DNA of 64,000 nucleotides from Chitiniphilus eburneus (GCF_005048205.1 NZ_SUMF01000016.1:1-64000), one strand, 5' to 3'. Positions 1 to 9,618 are shown, counted from the first letter of the stretch. Notes: generated from the sequence alone by a model not told the origin. Made by a program: numbers and translations.

Positions 1-475
1 CGGTGGCCGCGTCGGGCGCCAGCGTGGAGGTGGTTTCGAGCTGGAAGCTGGACAGCTCGAGTACGTAGACGTCGGGGACCGGCGTGGGGCGGGTGCTGAC
101 CACGGCCGCCGTGCGCGGCGCGGGTGGCGGTATCGGCCGCGTGGGCGCCTGCAGCATCATGGTCTTCTCGAAGTCGTCGTTGCTGTCGGCATCCCGCCAG
201 AACTTGAGCTGGTACTTGCCCACCACCACTTCGTCGCCATCGTCCAGCAACTGCCGCTGCACCGGCTTACCGTTGACCAGCGTACCGTTGGTGCTGCCCA
301 GGTCTTCGATGAAGACATCGCGCCCCACACGGTTGAACATGGCGTGCTCTCCGGACACCGCCAGGTTCTCGATCTGGATATCGTTGCTGGGGCGGCGGCC
401 GACCGTGGTCCGGTCGCGGACCAGCCGCACCTCCTTGATTACGTTGCCATCCAGGCAAAGCAGCACTCTTGCCAT
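1..475 (-). CDS. FHA domain protein, 3' end outside window (with MurD-like tail)
   Basis: The N-terminal part is a forkhead-associated phosphothreonine-binding domain: residues about 23-45 give GRRPSNDIQIENLAVSGEHA and residues about 60-70 give GSTNGTLVNGK, the conserved Gly-Arg, Ser-x-x-His-like and Asn phosphopeptide-loop positions. A Pro-rich linker follows. The frame is still open at base 1, so the C-terminus is not seen. The last 24 codons in the window (bases 1-73) do not look like FHA protein: they read VYVLELSSFQLETTSTL, which is the MurD ligase core motif. Two ATG codons (478, 475) sit next to a GGGGGAG; I chose the second. The gene lies 29 nt downstream of the PP2C gene, so it is probably the read-out partner of the kinase/phosphatase pair. 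The FHA call is sure; the nature of the tail is open. Confidence 0.8.
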   Translation of the reverse strand, partial: MARVLLCLDGNVIKEVRLVRDRTTVGRRPSNDIQIENLAVSGEHAMFNRVGRDVFIEDLGSTNGTLVNGKPVQRQLLDDGDEVVVGKYQLKFWRDADSNDDFEKTMMLQAPTRPIPPPAPRTAAVVSTRPTPVPDVYVLELSSFQLETTSTLAPDAAT

Positions 476-504
476 CATCTCCCCCGGCCTTGGCGGCCCA
501 TTTT

Positions 505-1347
505 TTATATTCTGCTTTTGCCGCCGCCCAACAGCGACGACACCTTCTGCCACAGCGTCCCGCGCGCCGGGAACGGCCGCTTGACCTCGATCAGCAGCAC
601 GGACACGTTATCGCGGCCACCGGCCGCATTCGCACACTCCACCAGGCGTGCCACCGCCAGCGACGGATGACCGCCCAGATCGCTCAGCACCTCGGCGATC
701 TCCTCGTCTTCCAGCATGTCGTTCAGGCCATCCGAGCACAACAGGTAGAGGTCGCCCGGCTGCACCGCGTAACCATGCAGTTCCGCCTCGACCGAAAGGT
801 CGATCCCCACCGCGCGGGTCACCAGATTCTTGTGGTGCGACAGCCGCGCCTCCTGTGGCGTGATCAGGCCACTGTCGATCTGTTCCTGAAGGAAGGAGTG
901 GTCGCGGGTGAGCTGGACCAACACATCATCGCGCAAGCGATAGCACCGCGAATCGCCCACGTGTGCCACCATCACCCGGTTGTCGAAGAACAGCGTGGCG
1001 ACCAGCGTGGTGCCCATGCCGGCGCATTGCGGCTGCGCCTGCGCGGTGCCGTGGATGGCGCTGTTGGCCTGGAATACCGCTTCCTCCAGCACCGTGCGCG
1101 CGTGCGGCACGCCACGACGGTCCAGCGCGGCGGCGGCGCGGGTCGCCAGCCCTTCGCGCACGGTATGCGCCATCATCTCGATGGCGATGCCGCTGGCCAC
1201 TTCGCCCGCGTTGTAGCCGCCCATGCCGTCGGCCAGCACGGCGTAGCCCAGGGCCGGGTCGTAGCCCAGCGCGTCTTCGTTATGGTCGCGGATCAATCCG
1301 GGATCGCTCACCCCTTCCATCCTCAGCGACCGGCTCAGGTCAACCAT
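505..1347 (-). CDS. PP2C-family serine/threonine phosphatase (Stp1 type)
   Basis: A 280-residue cytoplasmic protein with the metal-binding motifs of bacterial PP2C enzymes in order: RDHNED at residues 20-25, DGMGG at 40-44, GDSR in the middle, SDGLND, and GRDNVS near the end. These Asp residues bind the Mn/Mg pair that hydrolyses phospho-Ser/Thr. The ATG overlaps the 3' end of the CHASE2-kinase gene by 8 nt, which points to translational coupling and to this enzyme reversing that kinase's phosphorylation. A basic C-terminal tail of about 20 residues follows the catalytic fold. No transmembrane segment is present. The family call is firm; the substrate is inferred only from the neighbourhood. 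Confidence 0.93.
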   Translation of the reverse strand: MVDLSRSLRMEGVSDPGLIRDHNEDALGYDPALGYAVLADGMGGYNAGEVASGIAIEMMAHTVREGLATRAAAALDRRGVPHARTVLEEAVFQANSAIHGTAQAQPQCAGMGTTLVATLFFDNRVMVAHVGDSRCYRLRDDVLVQLTRDHSFLQEQIDSGLITPQEARLSHHKNLVTRAVGIDLSVEAELHGYAVQPGDLYLLCSDGLNDMLEDEEIAEVLSDLGGHPSLAVARLVECANAAGGRDNVSVLLIEVKRPFPARGTLWQKVSSLLGGGKSRI

Positions 1348-3850
1348 GCGCAGCCCTCTCCTTCAACCCGGCTTCCAGCTTCGCGCATGCCGCGGCGAAA
1401 TGGGCGCCGCTCTGGAATCGGGCTTCGATATCTTTTTGCAAAGCCTTCATGACAATTGCGGCCAGCATACCGGGTATGCGCGGGTTGAGCATGCGTGGAT
1501 CGGTGGGTGCGTCGTTGGCGATGCGGTACATCAGTTCCGCCATCGATTCGCCATTGAACGGCAGATGGCCGGTGCAGAGCTGATACAGCATCACACCCAG
1601 CGAGAACAGATCGGAGCGACCGTCGATCTTCTTGCCGGAAAGCTGCTCCGGCGACATGTAGGACGGCGTGCCCAGCACCATGCCGGTACGGGTGCGGCTG
1701 GCGTCGGTGATGCGCGCGATGCCGAAGTCGGTCACCTTGACCTGACCGCTTTCGCGCTCGTACATCACGTTGGCCGGCTTGATGTCGCGATGGACCACCG
1801 CCGCCTTGTGTGCGTAGTCCAGTGCCTCGGCCACCCGGCGCACGATGCCCACCGCCTCGGGCAGCGGCAGCAACTGGCCGGGCTGGGTGCAGGACGTCAG
1901 GTCGGCGCCCTTGAGGAACTCCATGGCGATGAACGCCAGATCGTGTTCTTCGCCGGCATCGTAGATGGTGACGATGCTGGGATGGTTCAGCCGCCCCGCC
2001 GTCTCCGCCTCGCGGAAGAAGCGCTGACGCGCCTCTTCCAGCATGTCCGATTCGAACTCCTGGCTCAGCGCCATGGTCTTGATCGCCACCACGCGGCCGA
2101 TCTTGGGATCGCGCCCCTGGTAGACCACACCCATCGCGCCCTTGCCCAATTCCTTTTCCACGCGGTAGCGACCGAGCATGGGCTTTTCCACATCGCCCCC
2201 GGCCAGCAGCAGCGTACCGCCCTTGTCGCCACGGCCCAGCATCACCGTCTCGGCCATCTGCTTCGCCCGCTTCAGCTTGTCCTTCAGATCGCGATAGTTG
2301 CGGTTGTGGCGCGCCATGTGGCGGTAGACATTCTCGGCCTTGTTGAACTGGCGCTTGCGCTCGAAATCGAGCGCCAGGTTGTAGAGCGGCTCCATCAGAT
2401 CGTCGGACAGCGGCACGCGGCGGAACTTGTCGAACGCCATGTCCAGTTGCCCCTGCCCCTGGAACGCCAGACCCAGCATGCGGTTGGATTCGGCCGACTC
2501 CGCCGCGCTCTTCTGCCCCTGCTCTTCGGTCAGCAGGTAGCGTTTGGTGGTCAGCACCGCGTGCCCCACCAGCAGCAGGGCGGCAGGCAACACCAGCGGC
2601 ACCCACAACATGCCCTGGATCATCAACGCGAACTGCGCCAGCAGCAGCACGGCCAGCGCGCCCACGGTGATGGCCGCGCCGGGCCCGGCGCCCAGGCGCG
2701 GCAGCGCGGCGATCAGGTACAGCACCACCAGCGCCAGCGCGCCCCACTTGAGCCACCCCGCCCACGGAGGGCTGGTGTAGTAGTCCTGTTGCAGCAGCGC
2801 CGACAACCCGTTGGCGGCGACCAGCACCGACGGCGTGCCGGCCGATGCCGGGGTCACGTACAGCGCCCCCACGCCCAGCGCGGTGGCGCCGATCAGCACG
2901 GTCTTGCCCCGGTATTTCTCGGCGGAAATCTTGCCGGCGTAGACGTCGTAGAACGAATCCACCGGGAAGGCAGCATCGCCATCGCGGCTATAGAAGTACG
3001 GCAGGAAGGTAGCATCGGCATCGATCGGCAACCGCACATTGCCCAGCGTGATCGAGCGCCCCAGGTCGAGCGCGATGCGGTCGGTGCCGATATTGAGCGT
3101 GCGCGCCGCCACTGCCAAGGGCCAGGTCGGATAGATAGCGTCGAAGTAGCGCACCGCCAGCGGTACCCGGCGCACCACGCCATCGTCGTCCGGCACCAGC
3201 AGCTCACCGGCCGCCAGCGCAGCGGCGGCGCCGATCTGCGGAATGGGCGGCGTGGCGGCGTTCACCGGCAGCGGCCAGCCATGCGCCGGATCGCCACCCG
3301 GCTCCAGCTCGGTACGCGCGACAAAATCGGGCAACGGCTTATCCGGCTCGCCCTGCCCTTCGCCCAGGCTGAACTGCATCGGCAGTACCAGATTGCCAGC
3401 GTTGTGCATGCTGCGCGCGAGCTGGCTGTCCACGTCCAGCGCGCCCAGCGCGTGCTTCACCTGTTCGCCGAATCCCAGTGGATAGGCTTCGGGGTTTTGC
3501 CGGTAACGTTGCTCGAACTGCTTGAGATAGGGCAAACCGCGATCCTGCTGCGGTTCGGTGAAGAAGACGGTGGAGGCGATCACCTTCGCGCCGCCCGCCG
3601 CCAGCTTGTCGATCAAACGCGCGTGAACCTCACGCGACCATGGCCAGCGGCCGATGTTGTCCAGGCTCTGCTGGTCGATGGCAATCACCGCGATACGAGG
3701 ATCGGGCGAACGCTCGGTCAGACGTACGCCGGCATCGTAGGTGCGGGCTTCCAGCCAGCCCGACCAAGGCGTTGCCCACGCCAGCAACAAGTAAGCAAGA
3801 ACCACGGCCAGCGCGACCAGGTTGTCGCGGCGCCACCATGTACGGCTCAT
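1340..3850 (-). CDS. CHASE2 sensor serine/threonine protein kinase
   Basis: About 836 residues. A first membrane segment at residues 10-30 is followed by an extracytoplasmic CHASE2 domain (begins with the DPRIAVIAID and RWPWSREVHA motifs), then three membrane helices around residues 370-450, a short helical linker, and a C-terminal Hanks-type kinase: glycine loop GKGAMGVVY, VAIK lysine, HRDIKPAN catalytic loop, DFG and a TPSYMSPE activation segment. All catalytic residues are present. I chose the ATG giving MSRTWWRRDN, because the upstream 19 codons look non-coding. The stop overlaps the PP2C start. With the PP2C and FHA genes this forms an envelope-sensing phosphorylation module; the signal is unknown. 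Confidence 0.93.
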   Translation of the reverse strand: MSRTWWRRDNLVALAVVLAYLLLAWATPWSGWLEARTYDAGVRLTERSPDPRIAVIAIDQQSLDNIGRWPWSREVHARLIDKLAAGGAKVIASTVFFTEPQQDRGLPYLKQFEQRYRQNPEAYPLGFGEQVKHALGALDVDSQLARSMHNAGNLVLPMQFSLGEGQGEPDKPLPDFVARTELEPGGDPAHGWPLPVNAATPPIPQIGAAAALAAGELLVPDDDGVVRRVPLAVRYFDAIYPTWPLAVAARTLNIGTDRIALDLGRSITLGNVRLPIDADATFLPYFYSRDGDAAFPVDSFYDVYAGKISAEKYRGKTVLIGATALGVGALYVTPASAGTPSVLVAANGLSALLQQDYYTSPPWAGWLKWGALALVVLYLIAALPRLGAGPGAAITVGALAVLLLAQFALMIQGMLWVPLVLPAALLLVGHAVLTTKRYLLTEEQGQKSAAESAESNRMLGLAFQGQGQLDMAFDKFRRVPLSDDLMEPLYNLALDFERKRQFNKAENVYRHMARHNRNYRDLKDKLKRAKQMAETVMLGRGDKGGTLLLAGGDVEKPMLGRYRVEKELGKGAMGVVYQGRDPKIGRVVAIKTMALSQEFESDMLEEARQRFFREAETAGRLNHPSIVTIYDAGEEHDLAFIAMEFLKGADLTSCTQPGQLLPLPEAVGIVRRVAEALDYAHKAAVVHRDIKPANVMYERESGQVKVTDFGIARITDASRTRTGMVLGTPSYMSPEQLSGKKIDGRSDLFSLGVMLYQLCTGHLPFNGESMAELMYRIANDAPTDPRMLNPRIPGMLAAIVMKALQKDIEARFQSGAHFAAACAKLEAGLKERAAHG

Positions 3851-3976
3851 CCCAAAACCCTGCCAGTGCCTAATTTTTGGCAATCGTACTCCCGAAGGCA
3901 GTGCCAACGTTTGTTTGAATCAGTCAACCCGGGGTAATTGTGACGAAAACCGCATACTGACAGCGAGAGGGTGGCC

Positions 3977-4684
3977 TCAGGGGATGTCCGCGTAGCCCAA
4001 GCGACGCTGGATGATGCTCGTCTTATGTGCCAGCCGGCGATCGCCCCGGTGGGCGTCGTAGTAGCGCGGGTTGGTCACCATGGCCGCCAGACGGGCGGCT
4101 TCATAGCTGGATAGACGGACCGCGCTCTTGCCGTAGTAATGGCGCGATGCCGCTTCGGCACCGAACACGCCATCACCCCACTCGATGGAGTTGAGGTAGA
4201 TCTCGAAGATACGCCGCTTGTCCAGCACGGCTTCCAGCATCACGGTGATCAGTGCTTCCTCGATCTTGCGCCACGGCGTACGACGCCCGGACAGGAACAG
4301 GTTCTTCGCCAGTTGCTGGCTGATGGTCGAGCCACCGGCGACGATGCGGCCTTTCTTCAGGTTCTTTTCCCAGGCGGTCTGGATACCCTCCCAGTCGAAG
4401 CCGTCGTGCTCCAGAAACTTGGCATCCTCGCTGGCAACCAGCGCACGCTTGAGGTTGTTGGAAATCCGGTCGTACGGCACCCAGCGATGGCGTAATTCAG
4501 CTTCGGGGTTGTCCTCGCGCAGCCGTTCGAGTTGCTGGTCCATGAAGGCCGTTTCGGACGGGTTGAACCAGCGCCAGGCCAGCACGTGGCCGAAGATCCA
4601 CAGATTCCACAGCACGAACAGGCCCAGCAGGGTCAACAGCCCGCGTTTCACCCACCAGCCAAACGTCTTGGTGCTCTTGCTCAC
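3977..4684 (-). CDS. mtgA: Monofunctional biosynthetic peptidoglycan transglycosylase
   Basis: A 235-residue glycosyltransferase family 51 protein that polymerises lipid II into glycan strands at the inner membrane. One N-terminal membrane anchor spans residues 14-36. The catalytic glutamate is Glu86 in ALVASEDAKF, and the later motifs GGSTISQQLAKNLFL and LEAVLDKRRIFEIYLNSIEWG are all kept. The length is usual for MtgA, with no transpeptidase domain. It is transcribed in the same direction as the kinase cluster, 126 nt before its start, but probably separately. It lies 79 nt downstream of aroE, as in many proteobacteria. Confidence 0.95.
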   Translation of the reverse strand: MSKSTKTFGWWVKRGLLTLLGLFVLWNLWIFGHVLAWRWFNPSETAFMDQQLERLREDNPEAELRHRWVPYDRISNNLKRALVASEDAKFLEHDGFDWEGIQTAWEKNLKKGRIVAGGSTISQQLAKNLFLSGRRTPWRKIEEALITVMLEAVLDKRRIFEIYLNSIEWGDGVFGAEAASRHYYGKSAVRLSSYEAARLAAMVTNPRYYDAHRGDRRLAHKTSIIQRRLGYADIP

Positions 4685-4763
4685 GTTATCGCCATCGTCT
4701 TGAAATCGCGGCGATTATGCGACGGTTATGCAATGGGCGTAAGCAGCGGGGCGTGACGGTGCG

Positions 4764-5579
4764 TTACAGCGCGCCACGCATCATCGCCAGCACCGGCGCC
4801 ACGTCCGGCTGACGGCCCGTCCACAGCGCAAATGCCTCGGCGGCCTGCCCGACCAGCATGCCCAGGCCATCGATGCGCCGTGCCACCCCCGCTGCCCGGG
4901 CATGGGCCAGGAACGCGGTTTCTTCCTTGCCGTACATCATGTCGTAGGCCAGTGCGCTGGGCGCGAACACGCCGTCGGGCAGCGGAATGGCCGCGCCGCC
5001 CAGGCTGGCCGAGGTGGCATTGATCACTACGTCGAAGGCGCCTTCGACCGCCGCAAAGGCGCACGCCGACAGCGGTACCGCCAGGCGTGGGGCGAACTCC
5101 GCCACCAGCGCATGCGCCTTGTCCACGCTGCGGTTGGCCAGCACGATTTCCGCCGGCAGCACCTCGGACAGCGGCAACAGCACGCCCCGCGCCGCGCCGC
5201 CCGCACCCAGCAGCAGCACGCGCTGCCCCGCCAGCGGACCATGACGCAGCAGATCGGCCACCAGCCCGGCACCATCGGTGTTGTCGCCCAGCAGCGAACC
5301 GTCGGTGCGTACCTGCAAGGTATTCACCGCGCCCGCCGCCGCCGCCCGCGGCGTCAGCGTATCGGCCAGCCGGAACGCTTCTTCCTTGAACGGCACCGTG
5401 ACGTTGCATCCTCCACCGCCCTCGGCCATCAGGGTGCGCACCGTCTGCGCAAAGGCATCCAGCGGCGCCAGCAGCCGCTCATAGCTGAAATCATCCAACC
5501 CGAACTGCGCCGCGAACGCGGCGTGGATCTGCGGGGATTTGCTGTGGGCAATGGGGTTGCCGATGACGAAATAGCGCAT
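4764..5579 (-). CDS. aroE: Shikimate dehydrogenase (NADP+)
   Basis: Reduces 3-dehydroshikimate to shikimate in aromatic amino acid synthesis. The 271-residue protein has the substrate-binding NPIAHSKSP at residues 8-16, catalytic Lys65 in VPFKEEAF, Asp102 in NTDG, and the nucleotide-binding GAGGAA at 125-130 followed by NRS (NADPH phosphate binding). Length is typical. The ATG is followed by the usual RYFVIGNP start. The rhodanese gene ends 42 nt upstream on the same strand and could be co-transcribed; mtgA follows. Confidence 0.96.
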   Translation of the reverse strand: MRYFVIGNPIAHSKSPQIHAAFAAQFGLDDFSYERLLAPLDAFAQTVRTLMAEGGGGCNVTVPFKEEAFRLADTLTPRAAAAGAVNTLQVRTDGSLLGDNTDGAGLVADLLRHGPLAGQRVLLLGAGGAARGVLLPLSEVLPAEIVLANRSVDKAHALVAEFAPRLAVPLSACAFAAVEGAFDVVINATSASLGGAAIPLPDGVFAPSALAYDMMYGKEETAFLAHARAAGVARRIDGLGMLVGQAAEAFALWTGRQPDVAPVLAMMRGAL

Positions 5580-5621
5580 GAATGGAATCGAAGTCGTTGA
5601 ACAGGTGGATGGAAACGTGGC

Positions 5622-6074
5622 TCAGCCCTGGACCCAGGGCAGGCCGGCTGCGCGCCAGCCGTTGACGCTGTTGCGATGCTGGGCCGGGTCCTTGTCGCCC
5701 TCGAACCCTTCGAGAATGTTGTAGGACTCGCTGTAGCCGTGGCAGGCCGCCAGCACCGCCGCATCGTGACTGCGCGCGCCGGAACGGCAGAGAAACAGTA
5801 CTACGTCCTGCGGATCGACCTTGTGCTTCAACTGCGTGAGGAAATCGGGGTTGAGCGACATCTCGGGAAAACGCTTCCACTCGATCAGTTCCGCACCGGG
5901 CACCACGCCGACAAACTGCCATTCGGCGGCGGTGCGCACGTCGACGATGCAGACCCCCGCCAGGGTTTGCGCCAGCGTATGCGCTTCGGTGGGGGTGACC
6001 GCGCCGGAATAGGGCAAGCCCAGGTCCGCCGCCCGTTCGCGTGCGCGTTGCAGGATAAGTGTGGCTTCACTCAT
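5622..6074 (-). CDS. Rhodanese-domain sulfurtransferase-like protein
   Basis: 150 residues forming one rhodanese domain. The CDC25-like active loop is CRSGARS, with the sulfur-accepting Cys96. The IVDVRTAAEW motif marks the first conserved strand. No signal peptide is seen, so it should act in the cytoplasm, carrying persulfide sulfur to an acceptor not identifiable here. It is divergent from glnA, across the 277-nt region that carries the glnA control sites, and sits just upstream of aroE. The family is clear, the partner unknown. Confidence 0.88.
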   Translation of the reverse strand: MSEATLILQRARERAADLGLPYSGAVTPTEAHTLAQTLAGVCIVDVRTAAEWQFVGVVPGAELIEWKRFPEMSLNPDFLTQLKHKVDPQDVVLFLCRSGARSHDAAVLAACHGYSESYNILEGFEGDKDPAQHRNSVNGWRAAGLPWVQG

Positions 6075-6145
6075 TGATTGGGCTCCTTGAAAGCGACGCG
6101 ATTTCGACCAGTCATTCTAACGCGTGCCCCGCCCTTCATCTCAAC

Positions 6146-6160
6146 GCACCAATATGGTGC
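6146..6160 (+). promoter_or_regulatory. NtrC-binding box upstream of glnA
   Basis: A perfect inverted repeat, GCACCA-ATA-TGGTGC, matching the NtrC enhancer consensus. It lies about 125 nt upstream of the predicted sigma-54 transcription start of glnA, a normal enhancer distance. A weaker half-box TGGTGC is at 6234-6239. ntrB and ntrC themselves are at 11.4-13.9 kb. Confidence 0.8.
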
Positions 6161-6256
6161 AAATAGCCCTGGGGTTGCACCCTTTGCGCGCACATCCAAA
6201 ACGCCGCGGGAGCAACAATCGTTTGTGGCACAATGGTGCGTCCCGCATTCAGCGGC

Positions 6257-6272
6257 TGGCACGAATTCTGCT
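6257..6272 (+). promoter_or_regulatory. Sigma-54 (RpoN) promoter of glnA
   Basis: TGGCACG-AATT-CTGCT fits the -24/-12 consensus TGGCACG-N4-TTGCW with one mismatch. The GG at 6258-6259 and GC at 6270-6271 have the required spacing. Start of transcription is expected near 6283, about 70 nt before the glnA ATG. With the NtrC box upstream, this indicates nitrogen-controlled expression. Confidence 0.8.
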
Positions 6273-6351
6273 TACCATTGGTCCATCCCGCGCCGGCCCG
6301 GCGTTCCGGGTCAGATAAAATCATCAATCCTTTTCAGCAAGGAGTTTCAAG

Positions 6352-7761
6352 ATGTCGGCAGCCGACGTTCTCAAGTTGATTCAGGAAAACGACATCAAGT
6401 TCGTGGACCTGCGTTTCACCGACACCATTGGCAAGGAACAGCACGTGACCGTGCCGTCTCACGTGGTGGACGAGGAATGGTTCACCAACGGCCACGCCTT
6501 CGATGGCTCCTCGATCACCGGCTGGAAGGGTATTCAGGCGTCCGACATGCTGCTGATGCCGGACCCCTCCACCGCCAACATCGACCCGTTCTTCGACGAA
6601 CCCACCGTCTTCCTGACCTGCGACGTGATCGAGCCGGATACCGGCAAGGGCTATGACCGCGATCCGCGTTCCATCGCCAAGCGCGCCGAAGCCTATCTGA
6701 AGGCATCCGGCCTGGGCGATACCGCCTACTTCGGTCCGGAACCCGAATTCTTCATCTTCGACGGCGTGCGCTGGAACGTGGACATGTCCGGCTGCTTCCT
6801 GAAGATCGATTCGGATGAAGGCGCCTGGGCCACCTCGAGCGATACCGAAGGCGGCAACATGGGCCACCGTCCGCGCGTCAAGGGCGGCTACTTCCCGGTT
6901 CCCCCGGTCGACAGCCACCAGGACATCCGCGCCACCATGGTGCTGGTACTGGAAGAGCTGGGCGTGCCGGTCGAAGTGTTCCACCACGAAGTGGCGAACG
7001 CCGGCCAGAACGAAATCGGCACCAAGTTCAGCACGCTGACCCAGCGCGCCGACTGGACCCAGATCCTGAAGTACGTGGTGCACAACGTGGCGCACCAGTA
7101 CGGCAAGACCGCCACCTTCATGCCCAAGCCCATCGTCGGCGACAACGGTTCCGGCATGCACGTGCACCAGTCCGTGTGGAAGGATGGCAAGAACCTGTTC
7201 GCGGGCAACGGCTATGCCGGCCTGTCCGAATTCGCCATCTACTACATCGGCGGCATCATCAAGCACGCCAAGGCGCTGAACGCCATCACCAACCCGGGCA
7301 CCAACTCGTACAAGCGCCTCGTGCCGCACTACGAAGCCCCGGTGAAGCTGGCCTACTCCGCCCGTAACCGTTCCGCCTCGATCCGCATCCCGCATGTGGC
7401 CTCCGACAAGGGCCGCCGCATCGAAGCGCGCTTCCCGGATCCGTTGGCCAACCCGTACCTGGCCTTCTCCGCACTGCTGATGGCCGGTCTGGATGGCGTG
7501 CAGAACAAGATCCACCCGGGCGATCCGGCCGACAAGAACCTGTACGACCTGCCGCCGGAAGAAGACAAGCTGATCCCGACCGTCTGCGCGTCGCTGGAAG
7601 AAGCGCTGGATTCCCTGGATGCGGACCGCGAGTTCCTGACCCGTGGCGGTGTGTTCACCAACGAATGGATCGACGCTTATCTCGAACTGAAGATGAACGA
7701 AGTCAATCGCATCCGCATGACCACGCACCCGGTCGAATTCGACATGTACTACAGCCTGTAA
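6352..7761 (+). CDS. glnA: Glutamine synthetase, type I
   Basis: Makes glutamine from glutamate, ammonia and ATP; forms a dodecamer. The 469 residues match type I-beta enzymes: beta-grasp start with [15 protein letters not shown], the catalytic [24 protein letters not shown], the ATP region [28 protein letters not shown], and the NLYDLP loop whose Tyr is the adenylylation site. That site implies control by GlnE. AAGGAG lies 8 nt before the ATG. It is expressed from the sigma-54 promoter above and is followed by a strong terminator, so it is monocistronic; ntrBC are nearby but not in the same unit. Confidence 0.98.
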   Translation: MSAADVLKLIQENDIKFVDLRFTDTIGKEQHVTVPSHVVDEEWFTNGHAFDGSSITGWKGIQASDMLLMPDPSTANIDPFFDEPTVFLTCDVIEPDTGKGYDRDPRSIAKRAEAYLKASGLGDTAYFGPEPEFFIFDGVRWNVDMSGCFLKIDSDEGAWATSSDTEGGNMGHRPRVKGGYFPVPPVDSHQDIRATMVLVLEELGVPVEVFHHEVANAGQNEIGTKFSTLTQRADWTQILKYVVHNVAHQYGKTATFMPKPIVGDNGSGMHVHQSVWKDGKNLFAGNGYAGLSEFAIYYIGGIIKHAKALNAITNPGTNSYKRLVPHYEAPVKLAYSARNRSASIRIPHVASDKGRRIEARFPDPLANPYLAFSALLMAGLDGVQNKIHPGDPADKNLYDLPPEEDKLIPTVCASLEEALDSLDADREFLTRGGVFTNEWIDAYLELKMNEVNRIRMTTHPVEFDMYYSL

Positions 7762-7810
7762 TCGGGCAGTAGCGACAGCCCCAGCCGGCACAGGCCAGGG
7801 TTCGCCGATC

Positions 7811-7846
7811 AAAAACCCCGCGAGTCCGCTCGCGGGGTTTTTGTTT
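7811..7846 (+). terminator. Rho-independent terminator after glnA
   Basis: A 14-bp perfect stem (AAAAACCCCGCGAG, loop TCCG, then the complement) ending in a T-run. With A-runs on one side and T-runs on the other it can also act on the opposite strand. It separates glnA from the GGDEF gene. Confidence 0.92.
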
Positions 7847-8053
7847 GTCCAATGTCCCGATGCGACGAACCGGGCCCCACCGGGCGAGAACGAACCACGC
7901 TTGGCTCCTGGATCGACGATTGCGCTTATCCCCGCCCTGCCCGGTTTGCTCAAACGCAGGAATCAGTGGCTTTTTTTACCGTCCCATCGAATCGCCCCCA
8001 TCGCGCCGGAATCGATTCACTACACTTGGAGCCAACCCTTCCCGCGCACATCG

Positions 8054-9541
8054 ATGACGACCGCAGTCGCCCACCCCTCGCCCGCACGCCTGACCGTTGC
8101 GTTGCTGCTGGCCTTCGCCCTGACCGCCGCGCTCAGCGCCTGGCCAGGCCGGCTCGCGCCGGGCATGCCGCCGGTATTCTGGTTGCCCGCCGGCATCGGT
8201 CTCGCCACGCTGCTGTTGATGGGTCGCCTTGGCGTGCTGCTGTGCTTCATCGGCAACCTGCTGGTCGGCTGGGCGCACTACCGCATCGCACCCGATGGGA
8301 ACCAGGCCTGGCTGTTGCCGATGCTGGCCATCCTGGACACCGGCCAGGCCTGGCTGGCCGCATCGCAGTGGCGCCAGCGCGAGCTACAGGGGCATCGCCC
8401 CTTGCTGCAACGCCCGCGTGAACTGATCTTCTTCTGGGGGCGCGTCTGCGCGCTGCCGGCCCTGATGGGCATCCTGCCCGCCCTGCTGACCCTGACGACC
8501 AGTGGTATACCGCTGCCCGCCATGGACGAAACGGCGCTGACGACCCTGGAATACGTCACCGGCAACATCCTCGGCATGCTGCTGATCGCACCGTGCCTGG
8601 TGATCTGGCGTGACCGCAGGCGCTGGTCGATACGCCGCCGTGTCGAGCACTGGTGGTGGCCGCCGCAACTGGCGCTGGTGGTGGTGATCGTCCTTCTGGT
8701 CATGAATGGCTCGGCCCTGGTGCTGCTGTTGCCCGTACTGCTGGGCACCACCATTTACTACCGCCTGCCCGGCGTCACCCTGTCGCTACTGCTGATCTCG
8801 GTGTCGCTGACCGTGGTCACCGCCAGCGGTGGCGGGCCCTACGATCACGCGACGCAGCACGCCAACTTCCTCGACCTTCACCTGTTCCTGTTTTCCGTCA
8901 CGCTTACCCTGCAATACATGGCGTTCGGCCAGGAACAGTTGCTCGAATACCAGCGCGAGCTGAAACACGACGTGGCACTGCGGACCCGTGAGCTGCGCAA
9001 GGCCAACGCGCGGCTGGCGGAAATGGCCACCACCGACGAGCTGACCGGCGTGGCCAACCGGCGCGAGTGGCAACGTCACAGCGCCGAAGCCATGATGCTG
9101 TCGCGCCGCACCGACGAGCCCCTGAGCGTGCTGATGCTCGACCTCGACCACTTCAAATCGGTCAACGATACCTACGGCCACCTCATCGGCGATCTGGTAC
9201 TGCGCGCGGTATGCCGCGCCTGCGAAGGCGCGCTGCGCGCCACCGATCATTTCGGTCGCTGGGGCGGCGAGGAATTCGTCGTGCTGCTACCGAACACAGG
9301 CGATATCGAGGCCGCGCAGGTTGCCGAAAAACTGCGCTACGCCGCCGCGGCCACCTGGGTGGATCACAACGAACGCCGGGTGCAGGTAACGATCAGCGTC
9401 GGCGTGACCACGCTGCGCCCCAACGATGCCACGCTGGACGATCTGATCAAGCGGGCCGACGACGCGCTGTACTCCGCCAAGCGCGCCGGGCGCAACCGTG
9501 TGATGGTGGCGCCCTCCGTAATGCCGGGTGGCGACAGCTAG
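8054..9541 (+). CDS. MASE1-GGDEF diguanylate cyclase
   Basis: Probably makes cyclic di-GMP. The 495-residue protein has an N-terminal MASE1-type membrane sensor (about eight hydrophobic helices, residues 10-300, with the FWLPAGIGLATLLLMG segment), a short coiled linker, and a GGDEF domain in the last 170 residues. The active site is GGEEF, and the inhibitory I-site RxxD is present as RATD, five residues before it, so feedback inhibition is expected. No c-di-GMP phosphodiesterase domain is attached. I chose the ATG giving MTTAVAHPSP; the open frame extends upstream into the glnA terminator, which argues against earlier starts. There is no obvious Shine-Dalgarno. The sensed signal is unknown. 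Confidence 0.9.
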   Translation: MTTAVAHPSPARLTVALLLAFALTAALSAWPGRLAPGMPPVFWLPAGIGLATLLLMGRLGVLLCFIGNLLVGWAHYRIAPDGNQAWLLPMLAILDTGQAWLAASQWRQRELQGHRPLLQRPRELIFFWGRVCALPALMGILPALLTLTTSGIPLPAMDETALTTLEYVTGNILGMLLIAPCLVIWRDRRRWSIRRRVEHWWWPPQLALVVVIVLLVMNGSALVLLLPVLLGTTIYYRLPGVTLSLLLISVSLTVVTASGGGPYDHATQHANFLDLHLFLFSVTLTLQYMAFGQEQLLEYQRELKHDVALRTRELRKANARLAEMATTDELTGVANRREWQRHSAEAMMLSRRTDEPLSVLMLDLDHFKSVNDTYGHLIGDLVLRAVCRACEGALRATDHFGRWGGEEFVVLLPNTGDIEAAQVAEKLRYAAAATWVDHNERRVQVTISVGVTTLRPNDATLDDLIKRADDALYSAKRAGRNRVMVAPSVMPGGDS

Positions 9542-9618
9542 GGCGTGTCGGCGCAGCGCGGCGGTTTGCCAGTGGCTGACAGGGTACAATCCCGCTATCC
9601 GCCTTTTCCGCACGCATC

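Noticed and set aside
1346-3937. An 863-codon open frame on plus opposite the CHASE2 kinase
   Set aside because: It is the GC-rich antisense shadow of a gene with complete CHASE2 and kinase motifs; its His/Arg/Gln-rich translation has no domain.
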